Source: Oleomonas cavernae (GTDB taxonomy: Bacteria; Pseudomonadota; Alphaproteobacteria; Zavarziniales; Zavarziniaceae). From it: DNA of 36,506 nucleotides. Where the stretch lies: assembly GCF_003590945.1 (NCBI RefSeq), contig NZ_QYUK01000011.1:4337501-4374006 (forward strand), written 5' to 3'. Each line of letters begins with the position of its first letter. Positions within the stretch are counted from its first letter, which is position 1. Shown here piece by piece: positions 1 to 7,360 of this stretch. A program made the translations under genes and the position numbers. Under the pieces are notes generated by a model that saw only the letters and a program-made list of their open reading frames with translations, did no database searches and was not told the origin of the DNA.

Positions 1-87
1 AAGAGTAGGTCGCCGCCAGGCCTGCAAAGCAAACAGGCTAACCTCACAATGTAACGTTCCTCCGCCTCACAAGGCACAGACCCATAC

Positions 88-164
<77 letters not shown>

Positions 165-186
165 ACGAAACCGCAACATCAGGCAT

Positions 187-210
187 GCCGCCGGTGCTGC
201 GGCTTTTTTT
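187..210 (+). terminator. Intrinsic terminator of the tRNA gene
   Basis: Stem GCCGC (187-191) pairs with GCGGC (199-203) around a 7-nt loop and is followed directly by seven T residues (204-210). It sits 22 nt after the tRNA CCA end, so it most likely ends the tRNA transcript. Confidence 0.8.
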
Positions 211-315
211 GCGTCCCGGCCGGCCCAAGTCCGGCAATGCTGCCGACATGCGCCCCGGCAAGCGGATCTGAGAACTTCCACAACCTCCGACGATCAATTT
301 AACACGGAGTTTCTG

Positions 316-1437
316 TTGGATTGGTCGCGCGGCTGCCTGCATCGTGACGATGTATTGCGGAGTTCATTCGTGGCCGATGCCGCTTCCACCGATCCCTGCC
401 TCGACAAAGCCGCCGGCGCGACGCGGCCGGGCCGGCTGGTAACCATCAAGATTATAGTCCGTGCAGTTGGCAAGCTGCCGGGCCTGTGCCTGGTGGGGGT
501 ACTCGTGGGCGCCGGCCATGCCATTCATCACTGGACGGGATCGGTCGTTCTAGCGCCGCTGTTCCTCTCGCTCGTGTTTGGGCTCGCGGTGGGCATCCTG
601 GCCGACCTGCCGCAACGGACCGCGGCGGGGGTCGCCTTTGCCCGCAGCCGGCTGCTTCGCCTGGGTGTCGTCCTGATGGGACTTCAGGTGACCTTCGGGC
701 AGATCGCCGAAATCGGCTTCCTGGGCCTCGCCGTCATTGCCGCCATCGTCGCCGCGAGCTTCCAGTTCACCAGGCTGGCCGCGCGCTTGATCGGCGTCGA
801 CCGGCGCCTTGCCGAGCTGATCGCGGCGGGAACCTCGATCTGCGGGGCTTCGGCCATCATCGGGGTCGACACCGTAACGCGCGGCAGGGCCGGCGACGTG
901 CCCTATGCCATCGCCTGCATCACGATCTTCGGCACGCTCTCGATGCTGGCCTTCCCGCTTCTGTCCGGCCTGCTGGGGCTCGATGCCCGCCACTATGGCC
1001 TGTGGGCGGGCAGCGCCATCCATGAAGTCGGGCAGGCCGTCGCCGCGGCCTGCCTCGATAGCGCCGAGTCTGGTTACTTCGGGGCCATCGCCAAGCTGGC
1101 GCGGGTGGCCATGCTGGCGCCGTTGATCCTGCTCCTGGCCCTGGGCGCACGGTCGAAGGGGCGCCGGGCCGACAATGCCCGCGTGCCCGTGCCGTGGTTT
1201 GTCGCCGGCTTTGTCGGGCTGGTCGGGCTGAACAGTATCGGCGCCCTGCCGCCCGCCGTCGCCGCGCTGGGGGCGGATGGATCGCGTATCCTGCTGGCCA
1301 TGGCCCTGGCGGCGATCGGCCTGGAGATCGATCTGCGGGCCCTGGCGGGCATGGGCTTGCGGCCGCTGCTGCTCGGCGGGGCGTCCTGGTTGTTTATCAG
1401 CGGCTTCAGCCTGATACTGATCGTCGTGCTGCTTTGA
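316..1437 (+). CDS. YeiH/UPF0324-family integral membrane protein
   Basis: A polytopic membrane protein of 373 residues with about ten hydrophobic segments. It carries family hallmarks: the segment around residues 173-190 with GTSICGASAI, and a later GLWAGSAIHEVGQAVAAA stretch. UPF0324 (YeiH) members are annotated as putative sulfate or small-anion exporters, but the substrate is not firmly known. I use a TTG start at 316 because GGAG (306-309) lies 6 nt upstream. A later start is possible, since residues 1-45 are not obviously membrane-like and weakly conserved. A LysR gene follows after 10 nt, matching the common YeiH-LysR pairing, although elsewhere that regulator is often divergent. Confidence 0.85.
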   Translation: MDWSRGCLHRDDVLRSSFVADAASTDPCLDKAAGATRPGRLVTIKIIVRAVGKLPGLCLVGVLVGAGHAIHHWTGSVVLAPLFLSLVFGLAVGILADLPQRTAAGVAFARSRLLRLGVVLMGLQVTFGQIAEIGFLGLAVIAAIVAASFQFTRLAARLIGVDRRLAELIAAGTSICGASAIIGVDTVTRGRAGDVPYAIACITIFGTLSMLAFPLLSGLLGLDARHYGLWAGSAIHEVGQAVAAACLDSAESGYFGAIAKLARVAMLAPLILLLALGARSKGRRADNARVPVPWFVAGFVGLVGLNSIGALPPAVAALGADGSRILLAMALAAIGLEIDLRALAGMGLRPLLLGGASWLFISGFSLILIVVLL

Positions 1438-1447
1438 GTGCCCGCCG

Positions 1448-2335
1448 ATGACGTTGGAGCAGTTGAAGATTTTTGTCGCCGTTGCCGAGCGCGAGCATGT
1501 CACGCGCGCGGCCGGCGCCCTGAACCTGACGCAATCGGCGGTCAGCGCGGCCGTCGCGGCGCTGGAACAGCGCCATGGCGTGGTGTTGTTCCATCGTGTC
1601 GGCCGGCGTATCGAACTGACCGACAGCGGCCGGCTGTTTCTCGACGAGGCGCGCGCCGTCCTGGCCCGGGCGGCGACGGCGGAACTGGTCCTGTCCGAAC
1701 TGGGCAGCATGGGACGCGGCACGCTCATCCTCCATGCCAGCCAAACCATTGCCAGCTACTGGCTGCCGGCGCACATCGTCGCCTTTCGGCAGGCCCATCC
1801 CCTGATCGAGGTGCGGCTGGTCGTCGGCAACACGCTGCAGGTTGCCCGCGCCGTGGTTTCCGGGGCCGCGGAGCTGGGCTTTGTCGAAGGGCTTGTCGAG
1901 GATGCGTCCCTTGCCCAGGCGGTTATCGGCCAGGACCGCCTGGTGATCGTGGTGGACGGCCGGCATCCCTGGGCAGGGGCCGGTCACGCGCTTCAACCCG
2001 CCGAACTGCTGCAATCCGCCTGGGTGATGCGGGAGCCGGGGTCGGGCACCCGCTCGGCCTTCGAGGCGGCGCTCGGCGCACTGGGGATCGCGGTCCGGCA
2101 GCTCGAGGTCGCCCTGGAACTGCCGAGCAACGAGGCGGTCAGGGCGGCGGTGGAGGCCGGCGCAGGGGCGACGGCGATCTCCGAGATGGTGGCCGAGCCG
2201 GGCCTGCGGGCGGGCACCCTCCATCGGGTGCGGTTCGACCTGCCCGATCGGCAGTTTCACGTCCTGCACCACCGCGAGCGTTACAGCAGCGATGCCGGCA
2301 GGGCCTTCATGGCAATCGCGGGCGCACGCGCGTGA
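1448..2335 (+). CDS. LysR-family transcriptional regulator (YeiE-like)
   Basis: A 295-residue LysR regulator. Residues 1-60 form the winged helix-turn-helix (MTLEQLKIFVAVAE, then RAAGALNLTQSAVSAAV), followed by a periplasmic-binding-like effector domain from about residue 90. An effector-pocket motif MREPGSGTRSAF is visible near residue 195. It starts 10 nt after the YeiH-family gene, so the two are probably co-transcribed and the regulator likely controls the exporter. The effector is not predictable; sulfite or sulfur compounds would be the guess from YeiE relatives. Stop at 2335; converges on the nsrR-like gene. Confidence 0.88.
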   Translation: MTLEQLKIFVAVAEREHVTRAAGALNLTQSAVSAAVAALEQRHGVVLFHRVGRRIELTDSGRLFLDEARAVLARAATAELVLSELGSMGRGTLILHASQTIASYWLPAHIVAFRQAHPLIEVRLVVGNTLQVARAVVSGAAELGFVEGLVEDASLAQAVIGQDRLVIVVDGRHPWAGAGHALQPAELLQSAWVMREPGSGTRSAFEAALGALGIAVRQLEVALELPSNEAVRAAVEAGAGATAISEMVAEPGLRAGTLHRVRFDLPDRQFHVLHHRERYSSDAGRAFMAIAGARA

Positions 2336-2348
2336 CGGCGCCGGCGCT

Positions 2349-2792
2349 TCAGGCGGCGGCCGGGCTGGGCAGGCCCAGGCGGCGCAGCAACGCCTTGGGA
2401 TTCTTGATGGCGTCGGCAAGGGTGTAGCGATCGAGCACGGCAAACCAGGCCGACATCGCCTCGGCCAGGATACCTTGCAGGGCACAGACCCCGGCGATCC
2501 GGCAATTGCCGTCGCCAAAGCACTGAACCATGGCGAAATCCTCCTCCATCAGGCGCACCACCGCCCCGACGCTGATCTCCTCGGGGTTCTTGGCCAGGCG
2601 CAGGCCGCCGTTGCGCCCCCGGGTGGTTTCCACCAGGCCGATCTGGCCCAGGCGATGCACCACCTTGCGCAGGTGATGCTCGGAGATGTCGAAGGCTGCC
2701 GCTATATCGGGAATCGTCACGCTCTCGTCACGATGCAACCCCAGAAAAATGAGGCTGCGCAGGCTGAAGTCCGTGTAGATGGTCAGGCGCAT
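2349..2792 (-). CDS. nsrR: NsrR-type Rrf2 family regulator (nitric-oxide sensing)
   Basis: A 147-residue Rrf2-family protein with an N-terminal winged helix (residues 1-60, RKVVHRLGQIGLVETTRGRNGGLRL). Three cysteines are spaced C91-X5-C97-X5-C103, the [4Fe-4S] ligand spacing of NsrR. Asp8 and Arg12 are also present, matching the residues that complete the cluster site in Streptomyces NsrR. NO binding to that cluster lifts repression in characterised members. The start at 2792 is the first Met of the conserved fold, with GGCGGGGA just upstream. The reading frame remains open beyond it, but that extension is not conserved. It lies downstream of the flavin monooxygenase with a 220-bp gap holding its own likely promoter. 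Confidence 0.87.
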   Translation of the reverse strand: MRLTIYTDFSLRSLIFLGLHRDESVTIPDIAAAFDISEHHLRKVVHRLGQIGLVETTRGRNGGLRLAKNPEEISVGAVVRLMEEDFAMVQCFGDGNCRIAGVCALQGILAEAMSAWFAVLDRYTLADAIKNPKALLRRLGLPSPAAA

Positions 2793-2918
2793 CAGATCCC
2801 CGCCGAGCTTGTTGTCACGCCGGCGGGAATCGAGCGAGCCCAGACCGGTAAGTCCCTTAGCGACGCGACGACGACTTGTCCTGGTGCCGTCCTCGCGTCC
2901 CCCAATTCGCGACTTGGT

Positions 2919-2949
2919 GTATATACCACCCTGTTTCGAATGTGAAACA
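2919..2949 (-). promoter_or_regulatory. Candidate operators upstream of nsrR
   Basis: Two dyads lie about 130-155 bp upstream of the nsrR start. One is the self-complementary GTATATAC (2919-2926). The other is a perfect 6-bp inverted repeat TGTTTC-N6-GAAACA (2932-2949). They stand out in otherwise GC-rich sequence. Rrf2 proteins often autoregulate through AT-rich dyads, so this is a plausible autoregulatory site, but the binding protein is inferred. Confidence 0.4.
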
Positions 2950-3015
2950 CGCGATGCCGGCCCGGCGGGCGAACCTGGATCCGCCCCTTGCCTGCTTGCC
3001 AACCCTATCAGCGAC

Positions 3016-4332
3016 TTACCCTTGCAGCAAATTCTCCCGCAACGTGGTTCCCGCATAGCTGGTACGAAAGCGCTGCCGCCGCTGCAGCTCCGGCACCACC
3101 ATGTCGGCGAATTCCTCGAAGCAGCCGGGCGTGTAGGTCGCCGCCAGCATGAAGCCGTCGGCGCCGCCCTCGTCCAGGAACACCTCCATCTGGTCGGCAA
3201 TGTCGGTGGCCGTGCCCACCAGGACCGGCATGCCCATGCCCTGGGCATAGATCATCGCGGCCTCGCGGATGGTTACCGGGGCGCCGTCGCGGGCATAGAG
3301 AATCGACTCGAACAGCCCCTGGATCCCCGGCACCTCGATATTCTGGACATACTCGTCGAGGTCGTAGGTCGAGAAGTCGAGGCCGAAGTGGCCGGACATC
3401 CAGGCCAGGGCCCCTTCGGCGGGGATGCAGGCCTTGATCCGCTCGTACTTCTCCTGCGCCTCGCTGCGCGTATCGGCGACCACGGTTTGCGCGCCGAAGA
3501 TCAGCTTCACGCTGCCGGGCGGGCGTTCGAACTTGTCGAGGCGGTTGTTGAGGTCGTCGGTATAGTGGCGCATGCGGGTGACGGTGGGGTGGACGGCGAA
3601 GATCGCCTCGGCATGCTTGGCGGCGAAGTCGCGGCCCCGGTCGGACGAGCCGGCCTGCCACAGCACGGGCTGGCCCTGGGGCGAGGGGGCGACGAAGGAG
3701 CGGGCCTTGCAGCGGAAGAATTCGCCGACATGGTTGATCTCGCGCACCTTGGCCGGATCGGCATAGATGCCGCTGGCCTTGTCGGCGACGATGGCATCGG
3801 CATCCCAGGAATTCCACAGCTTGTAGCAGACCTCCATATACTCCTCGAGCAACTCGTAGCGCCGGGTGCGATGGGTCATCTCGACACCGTAGGCATCCCA
3901 TTCGCTCTTGGAGTAGGAGCTGACGATGTTCCAGGCAACCCGGCCGTCGGAGAGGTGGTCGAGGCTGGAGAGCCGGCGCACCATGGAATAGGGGTGCTCG
4001 AAGGCAGTCGACAGGGTGACGCCGACGCCCAGGTGCTTGGTCGCCGTCGTGATGATGGGCACGATGGTCGAGGGTTCGTGGGTCGGGCACTGGACCGCGT
4101 ATTTGACGATCGGATCGGAGGTGCCGCCATGGGTGTTGTAGGGCGCCAGCTCGTCGGCGATGAACATGGCGTCGAACAGGCCGCGTTCCATGGTCCGCGC
4201 CATGTGCTGCCAATAGGCGGGACGGGAGAAATCCCAGCCGACCTTGTCGCGGGGATGGCGCCACATGCCGGTGGCATGGCTGTTTACGCCATGCTGGATG
4301 AAACCGAGCAGGTGGGCTTTCTTCTTCGACAC
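3016..4332 (-). CDS. LLM-class flavin-dependent monooxygenase (NtaA/SnaA/DmoA family)
   Basis: A luciferase-like, FMNH2-using monooxygenase of the nitrilotriacetate/dimethylsulfide monooxygenase group. Visible family segments are HATGMWRHP near the N-terminus, FIADELAPYNTHGG, STAFEHPYSMVRRLSSLDHLSDGR and QAGSSDRGRDFAAKHAEAIF. I choose the GTG at 4332 because GGAGAA lies about 8 nt upstream and the next residues (SKKKAHLLGF) match the usual N-terminus; an in-frame ATG at 4365 lacks a Shine-Dalgarno sequence. Such enzymes need a separate NADH:flavin reductase, and none is visible here. It follows the symporter and small membrane protein on the same strand, suggesting uptake and oxidation of one organic substrate, not identifiable from sequence. 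Confidence 0.88.
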   Translation of the reverse strand: MSKKKAHLLGFIQHGVNSHATGMWRHPRDKVGWDFSRPAYWQHMARTMERGLFDAMFIADELAPYNTHGGTSDPIVKYAVQCPTHEPSTIVPIITTATKHLGVGVTLSTAFEHPYSMVRRLSSLDHLSDGRVAWNIVSSYSKSEWDAYGVEMTHRTRRYELLEEYMEVCYKLWNSWDADAIVADKASGIYADPAKVREINHVGEFFRCKARSFVAPSPQGQPVLWQAGSSDRGRDFAAKHAEAIFAVHPTVTRMRHYTDDLNNRLDKFERPPGSVKLIFGAQTVVADTRSEAQEKYERIKACIPAEGALAWMSGHFGLDFSTYDLDEYVQNIEVPGIQGLFESILYARDGAPVTIREAAMIYAQGMGMPVLVGTATDIADQMEVFLDEGGADGFMLAATYTPGCFEEFADMVVPELQRRQRFRTSYAGTTLRENLLQG

Positions 4333-4427
4333 GATACGGTTCTCCACTTGCCCGGCCGCGGCCATCGAGATGCGGGGGGCCAGAAGGAACGCCCGCGCCC
4401 GATCGGGGGCGCGGGCGTGTCTTGGGA

Positions 4428-4745
4428 TCAGGCCGTAGGGGCGGTGGCCGATATCTTCTCTTCCAGGAAGAAGGCATAGCCGGTGCCCGCCGCCGAAAGG
4501 ATAACCAGTATCGGGCCGGCGTAGATGAACAGCGGGGTCAGGCCCACCGCGGCGATCACTACGGCCGAGGCGATGGTGGCAAAGGCCATCGCCCCCCAGT
4601 GGCCGTATTGGGGAACTTCCAGTTCCTTGCCCTCGGGCTGCCGGAAGCTGTTGAGCGCGTTGCGCGTGCCGCGGATGTAACCAAGAACGAACAGCAGGGT
4701 CGCGGCGCTGCCCAGGGCGATGATGACGATGGAGATCGTGGACAT
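4428..4745 (-). CDS. Small three-helix membrane protein, symporter partner candidate
   Basis: A 105-residue protein not assigned to a named family. It has one N-terminal hydrophobic helix (about residues 3-23), a polar loop with RNALNSFRQPEGKELEVPQYG, then two closely spaced helices (about 50-95) and a short polar tail. A strong AAAGGAGG lies just upstream of the ATG. It begins 35 nt after the symporter gene and precedes the flavin monooxygenase, so the three are probably one operon. By position it may be an accessory subunit of the transporter, as with other small proteins paired with SSS carriers. That role is inference. Confidence 0.75.
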   Translation of the reverse strand: MSTISIVIIALGSAATLLFVLGYIRGTRNALNSFRQPEGKELEVPQYGHWGAMAFATIASAVVIAAVGLTPLFIYAGPILVILSAAGTGYAFFLEEKISATAPTA

Positions 4746-4780
4746 GATGCCTCCTTTGAAGCTTGAGGTTGGGTCTTTGG

Positions 4781-6277
4781 TCACTCCGCCGGGCTGGCGG
4801 CAGTGTCGAGATTGCGCACCTTGCGCAGGGTCGAGTAGTCGAAGCCGGCCGGCTTGATCAGGCCGGCGATGACCACGGTGAGGCCGCTGATCAGGACGAT
4901 GCTGGTGGTTCCGATCAGCTCGCCATAGACCTCGCGAAGCGGCATGCCGATCAGGATGGCCAGGGAAATGCCGCCCACGAAGCCGACCGTGTTGGTCTGC
5001 GGCCACAGGATGGCGAGCACCAGCGGCAGCAGGATCGCCGTCTTGAGGGCATAGGTGGTGAGCACGAGGGTGGTGAAGTCGACGCCGGAGAGAACGATCG
5101 CCAGGGCGACCGAACCGCCGAGCAGCATCGACACCTTGGTGATGATGAACAGCGCCTTTTCCGAGGTGTTGGGGGCGAAGCGCTTGACGATATCGACCGC
5201 CACGACCGAGGCCAGGGCAGCGCTGGCGCCGTCGATGGTGGAGTAGCAGGCGGCCAGGATCACCAGCACATAGACCACGACCATGGCCACGGGGAGGCCG
5301 ATGTGGGACACCACATAGGGGCCGATGGCCGCGATGTCGCCGCCGATATCCGCGGCGGTGATGCCGTAGGCGATGCCGACCAGGCCCAGCATGCCAAGGC
5401 AGATCGGGATCGGGTAGAACAGCGCGCCGGCCCACAGGAAGGTCTTGTTGACCTGGTCGGCCCGGAAGGACCACGCCTTCTGCCAGAAGGTCTGGTCGGC
5501 AACGGTCGCCGCCAGCAGGCCGAAGGCCAGGGTGATGCCGAAGCCCGCCGCCGCATCGGCACGGAAGACGGTGAGATTGTTTTCGTTCGCCTCGCCGACG
5601 GCGGAAAATACCGCCGAAGCCCCGCCCGGGACCTGGTCATAGACCAGCGATACGACGATCGCCGCGGGTACCGTGATCATCAGCGTGTTGATGGTCGCGG
5701 TCATCACGCTGGTCCACAACCCGCCGAAATAGGAATAGATCAGCACGCAGAGCATGCCCACCACGGCGGCGACGGCCCAATTGATGCCGAACACCGACGA
5801 GATGACGATCGAGGTTCCTTTGAGATTGATCAGGATCTCCAGGATGATGCCGAAGATCATGGTCGCCGTGACGATGCTGCTGGCGACTTTCGATTGATTG
5901 AACCGGCTCTGGACGAACTCCGAGATCGTATAGCCGTTCGGCATGTGCTTGCGCAGCACCCGGGTGAAGGGCACCAGGATCATGACCGCGAAGCCGTTGG
6001 GCACGACGAACCAGAAGAGCCCGGAAAGACCCCACTGGAAGGTCATGGCGGCACTCATCATCACCGCCATGGCCCAGGTCCACACTGCGATCAGCGAGCC
6101 CACGCCGAAGCCGAAGCCCACCTTGCGGTCGGAGATGATGAAGTCGTGGGTGTTGCGGACCAGCCGGTTGCGGATCCAGAACGAAATCGCCAGCGAGAAG
6201 AGCCCGAGCCCTATCATCACGGCGAACCCCAAGGCCGGCGTCAGCCCCGGCGTCGCCAGGAGTGTTGTCTTATCCAT
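4781..6277 (-). CDS. Sodium:solute symporter (SSS) family transporter
   Basis: A 498-residue polytopic protein with about 13 hydrophobic segments and SSS-fold features. These include the early TM1-loop-TM2 segment ending FIISDRKVGFG, the unwound AVWTWAMAVMMSAAM segment, and the later ACYSTIDGASAALASVVAVDI helix typical of SSS TM8 sodium-site neighbours. The start at 6277 is preceded by GAGGGGG at good spacing; the frame is open further upstream, but that part is polar and not conserved. It is the first gene of the minus-strand operon, reading away from the mmo operon across the 1.08-kb regulatory region. Substrate unknown; by context it is probably the substrate or precursor of the flavin monooxygenase. 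Confidence 0.88.
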   Translation of the reverse strand: MDKTTLLATPGLTPALGFAVMIGLGLFSLAISFWIRNRLVRNTHDFIISDRKVGFGFGVGSLIAVWTWAMAVMMSAAMTFQWGLSGLFWFVVPNGFAVMILVPFTRVLRKHMPNGYTISEFVQSRFNQSKVASSIVTATMIFGIILEILINLKGTSIVISSVFGINWAVAAVVGMLCVLIYSYFGGLWTSVMTATINTLMITVPAAIVVSLVYDQVPGGASAVFSAVGEANENNLTVFRADAAAGFGITLAFGLLAATVADQTFWQKAWSFRADQVNKTFLWAGALFYPIPICLGMLGLVGIAYGITAADIGGDIAAIGPYVVSHIGLPVAMVVVYVLVILAACYSTIDGASAALASVVAVDIVKRFAPNTSEKALFIITKVSMLLGGSVALAIVLSGVDFTTLVLTTYALKTAILLPLVLAILWPQTNTVGFVGGISLAILIGMPLREVYGELIGTTSIVLISGLTVVIAGLIKPAGFDYSTLRKVRNLDTAASPAE

Positions 6278-6526
6278 CTTGGTACCCCCTCGAGTTGAGT
6301 GTAATTTCGCAGATCTCATAAAAGATGAATTCCGCATCCATCTTTTTGCCGTGAGTGCTCCCCTGACCGTTCCTGCCGATGACAGTGCCTGCCGACGCGG
6401 CCTTTGAGCCGGCCTGCGCGGTCCGCACCGGCAAGATCGACCAAACACGTCCCGACGCGGGCGATGGCCCGACGCTGCGGCGTGGTGTTCGCTCGGCTCT
6501 TCGCTAAGGCCGATTTTTGATTAAAA

Positions 6527-6565
6527 AATGTGCAGCCGACTAAAGAGGCCTGCAATCTGCACATT
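6527..6565. promoter_or_regulatory. Inverted repeat AATGTGCAG-N21-CTGCACATT
   Basis: Perfect 9-bp arms at 6527-6535 and 6557-6565, separated by 21 nt, so the arm centres are 30 bp apart (near three helical turns). The core TGTGCA/TGCACA is the same hexamer repeated in front of mmoX. It lies about 250-290 bp upstream of the symporter start, which suggests that one DNA-binding protein may act on both sides of the divergent region. Confidence 0.5.
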
Positions 6566-6855
6566 ATTCAGCCTCGATTTTCCATCGATTGCAACACCGA
6601 TATTGCGCTGCGATAGAAAATTTGCCGGCCGCCGGGCTTGTGGGGCTTTGAAGGCGATTACTGAAGATGTTTTGCCCATGACTCCGTTCCGCCGTGATAC
6701 ATGAAGAAGATCTATGGCTGCGATCGAGAGAATTTGTCGATTTCGATGTAATCGGACGTACATCGGCGATGATCACGGCGGCTTGATACTTCCGCCCCGG
6801 CCGGGCCTCGCCGCTGCCTGGCTGGGATGGCGGGGCCCGCGGTCATGCCGACACG

Positions 6856-6884
6856 GCGCCGATGTCGGGGGAAGACATCGGCGC
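6856..6884. repeat. 11-bp perfect hairpin in the divergent region
   Basis: GCGCCGATGTC (6856-6866) is followed by a 7-nt loop and its exact complement GACATCGGCGC (6874-6884). There is no T-run on either side, so it is not a classical intrinsic terminator. It may insulate the two divergent transcripts, belong to an unannotated leader RNA, or be a protein site. Confidence 0.6.
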
Positions 6885-7154
6885 AGCCTTGCCGGGCCGG
6901 CGCGGGCTCATGGGCCTGCTGCTTGATGAACCAGGGGCGGATAACGGAACGCACGAGCAGCCAACCTCACCAGACCTGCGGTCTTCCTGGGAATTCCGCA
7001 AATTAAACTCATAGAGAGTGTTATATAATATTATTCACAATTAAAGTTTCACAATAAGGATTGAGTCAACATAAATTTTGTGGAAATGATCGAGGCATGG
7101 TTCGGCGCCGGCGGGGATCGCTGGCGCGGGGCACCGGGTCGCGGCGGTGGTCGA

Positions 7155-7176
7155 GTCAGGTGGTGATCGACCTGAC
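7155..7176. promoter_or_regulatory. Dyad GTCAGGT-N8-ACCTGAC
   Basis: Perfect 7-bp inverted repeat at 7155-7161 and 7170-7176, with arm centres 15 bp apart. It lies about 185-205 bp upstream of mmoX and about 55-75 bp upstream of the TATAAT hexamer at 7232, a usual place for an activator site. The binding protein is unknown. Confidence 0.5.
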
Positions 7177-7231
7177 AAAACGATTACTTGCACAAATTTT
7201 GTTCATTTAAAAAAAGAGTATCCTGGATGCA

Positions 7232-7237
7232 TATAAT
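7232..7237 (+). promoter_or_regulatory. Candidate -10 hexamer of the mmo operon
   Basis: A consensus TATAAT sits 124 bp upstream of the mmoX ATG in a locally AT-rich stretch. There is no good -35 hexamer at 16-18 bp, as expected for an activator-dependent promoter. TGCACA boxes at 7241 and 7282 would overlap and follow the start point. Confidence 0.35.
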
Positions 7238-7238
7238 T

Positions 7239-7301
7239 GATGCACAGGTTTTCGGATTGAGTCAGGATAATCGTGCTGCGATGCACAGAAGGATTGTGCA
7301 T
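7239..7301. promoter_or_regulatory. TGCACA box cluster in the mmo leader
   Basis: GATGCACAG occurs identically at 7239-7247 and 7280-7288 (41 bp apart). The second copy forms a perfect inverted repeat ATGCACA-N7-TGTGCAT (7281-7301). A further TGCACA is at 7189-7194. Their position around and just after the candidate start point suggests operators for a repressor. Confidence 0.5.
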
Positions 7302-7360
7302 TCGCAAAAGATGACCGGCCTCGATCCGATCGATCGACATTCTCACGGCGGAGAAGAGTG

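Larger units (their letters stand above)
6278..7360. promoter_or_regulatory. 1.08-kb divergent regulatory region, symporter operon / mmo operon
   Basis: No convincing gene is visible; short open frames here have no recognisable motifs. The region changes composition sharply: AT-rich patches at about 6515-6610 and 7000-7080 interrupt GC-rich sequence. It holds an inverted-repeat pair (6527-6565), a large hairpin (6856-6884), a repeated 11-mer (7059-7069 and 7254-7264), a dyad (7155-7176), a TATAAT hexamer (7232-7237) and six copies of TGCACA/TGTGCA. No regulator gene for the mmo operon lies in the window, so whatever acts here is encoded elsewhere. Confidence 0.7.

Noticed and set aside
4763-6298. 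A 511-codon plus-strand open frame opposite the symporter
   Set aside because: It is extremely rich in Asp, Gly, His and Arg with no fold motif, while the minus strand encodes an unmistakable SSS transporter.
6712-6954. Overlapping small ORFs in the divergent region as genes
   Set aside because: No recognisable motif, no good ribosome binding site, and they span the strong hairpin at 6856-6884.
7080-7360. Sigma-54 promoter for the mmo operon, as in methanotroph sMMO
   Set aside because: No GG-N10-GC element with acceptable flanks was found. The nearest matches have the wrong spacing or lack the TT before GC.
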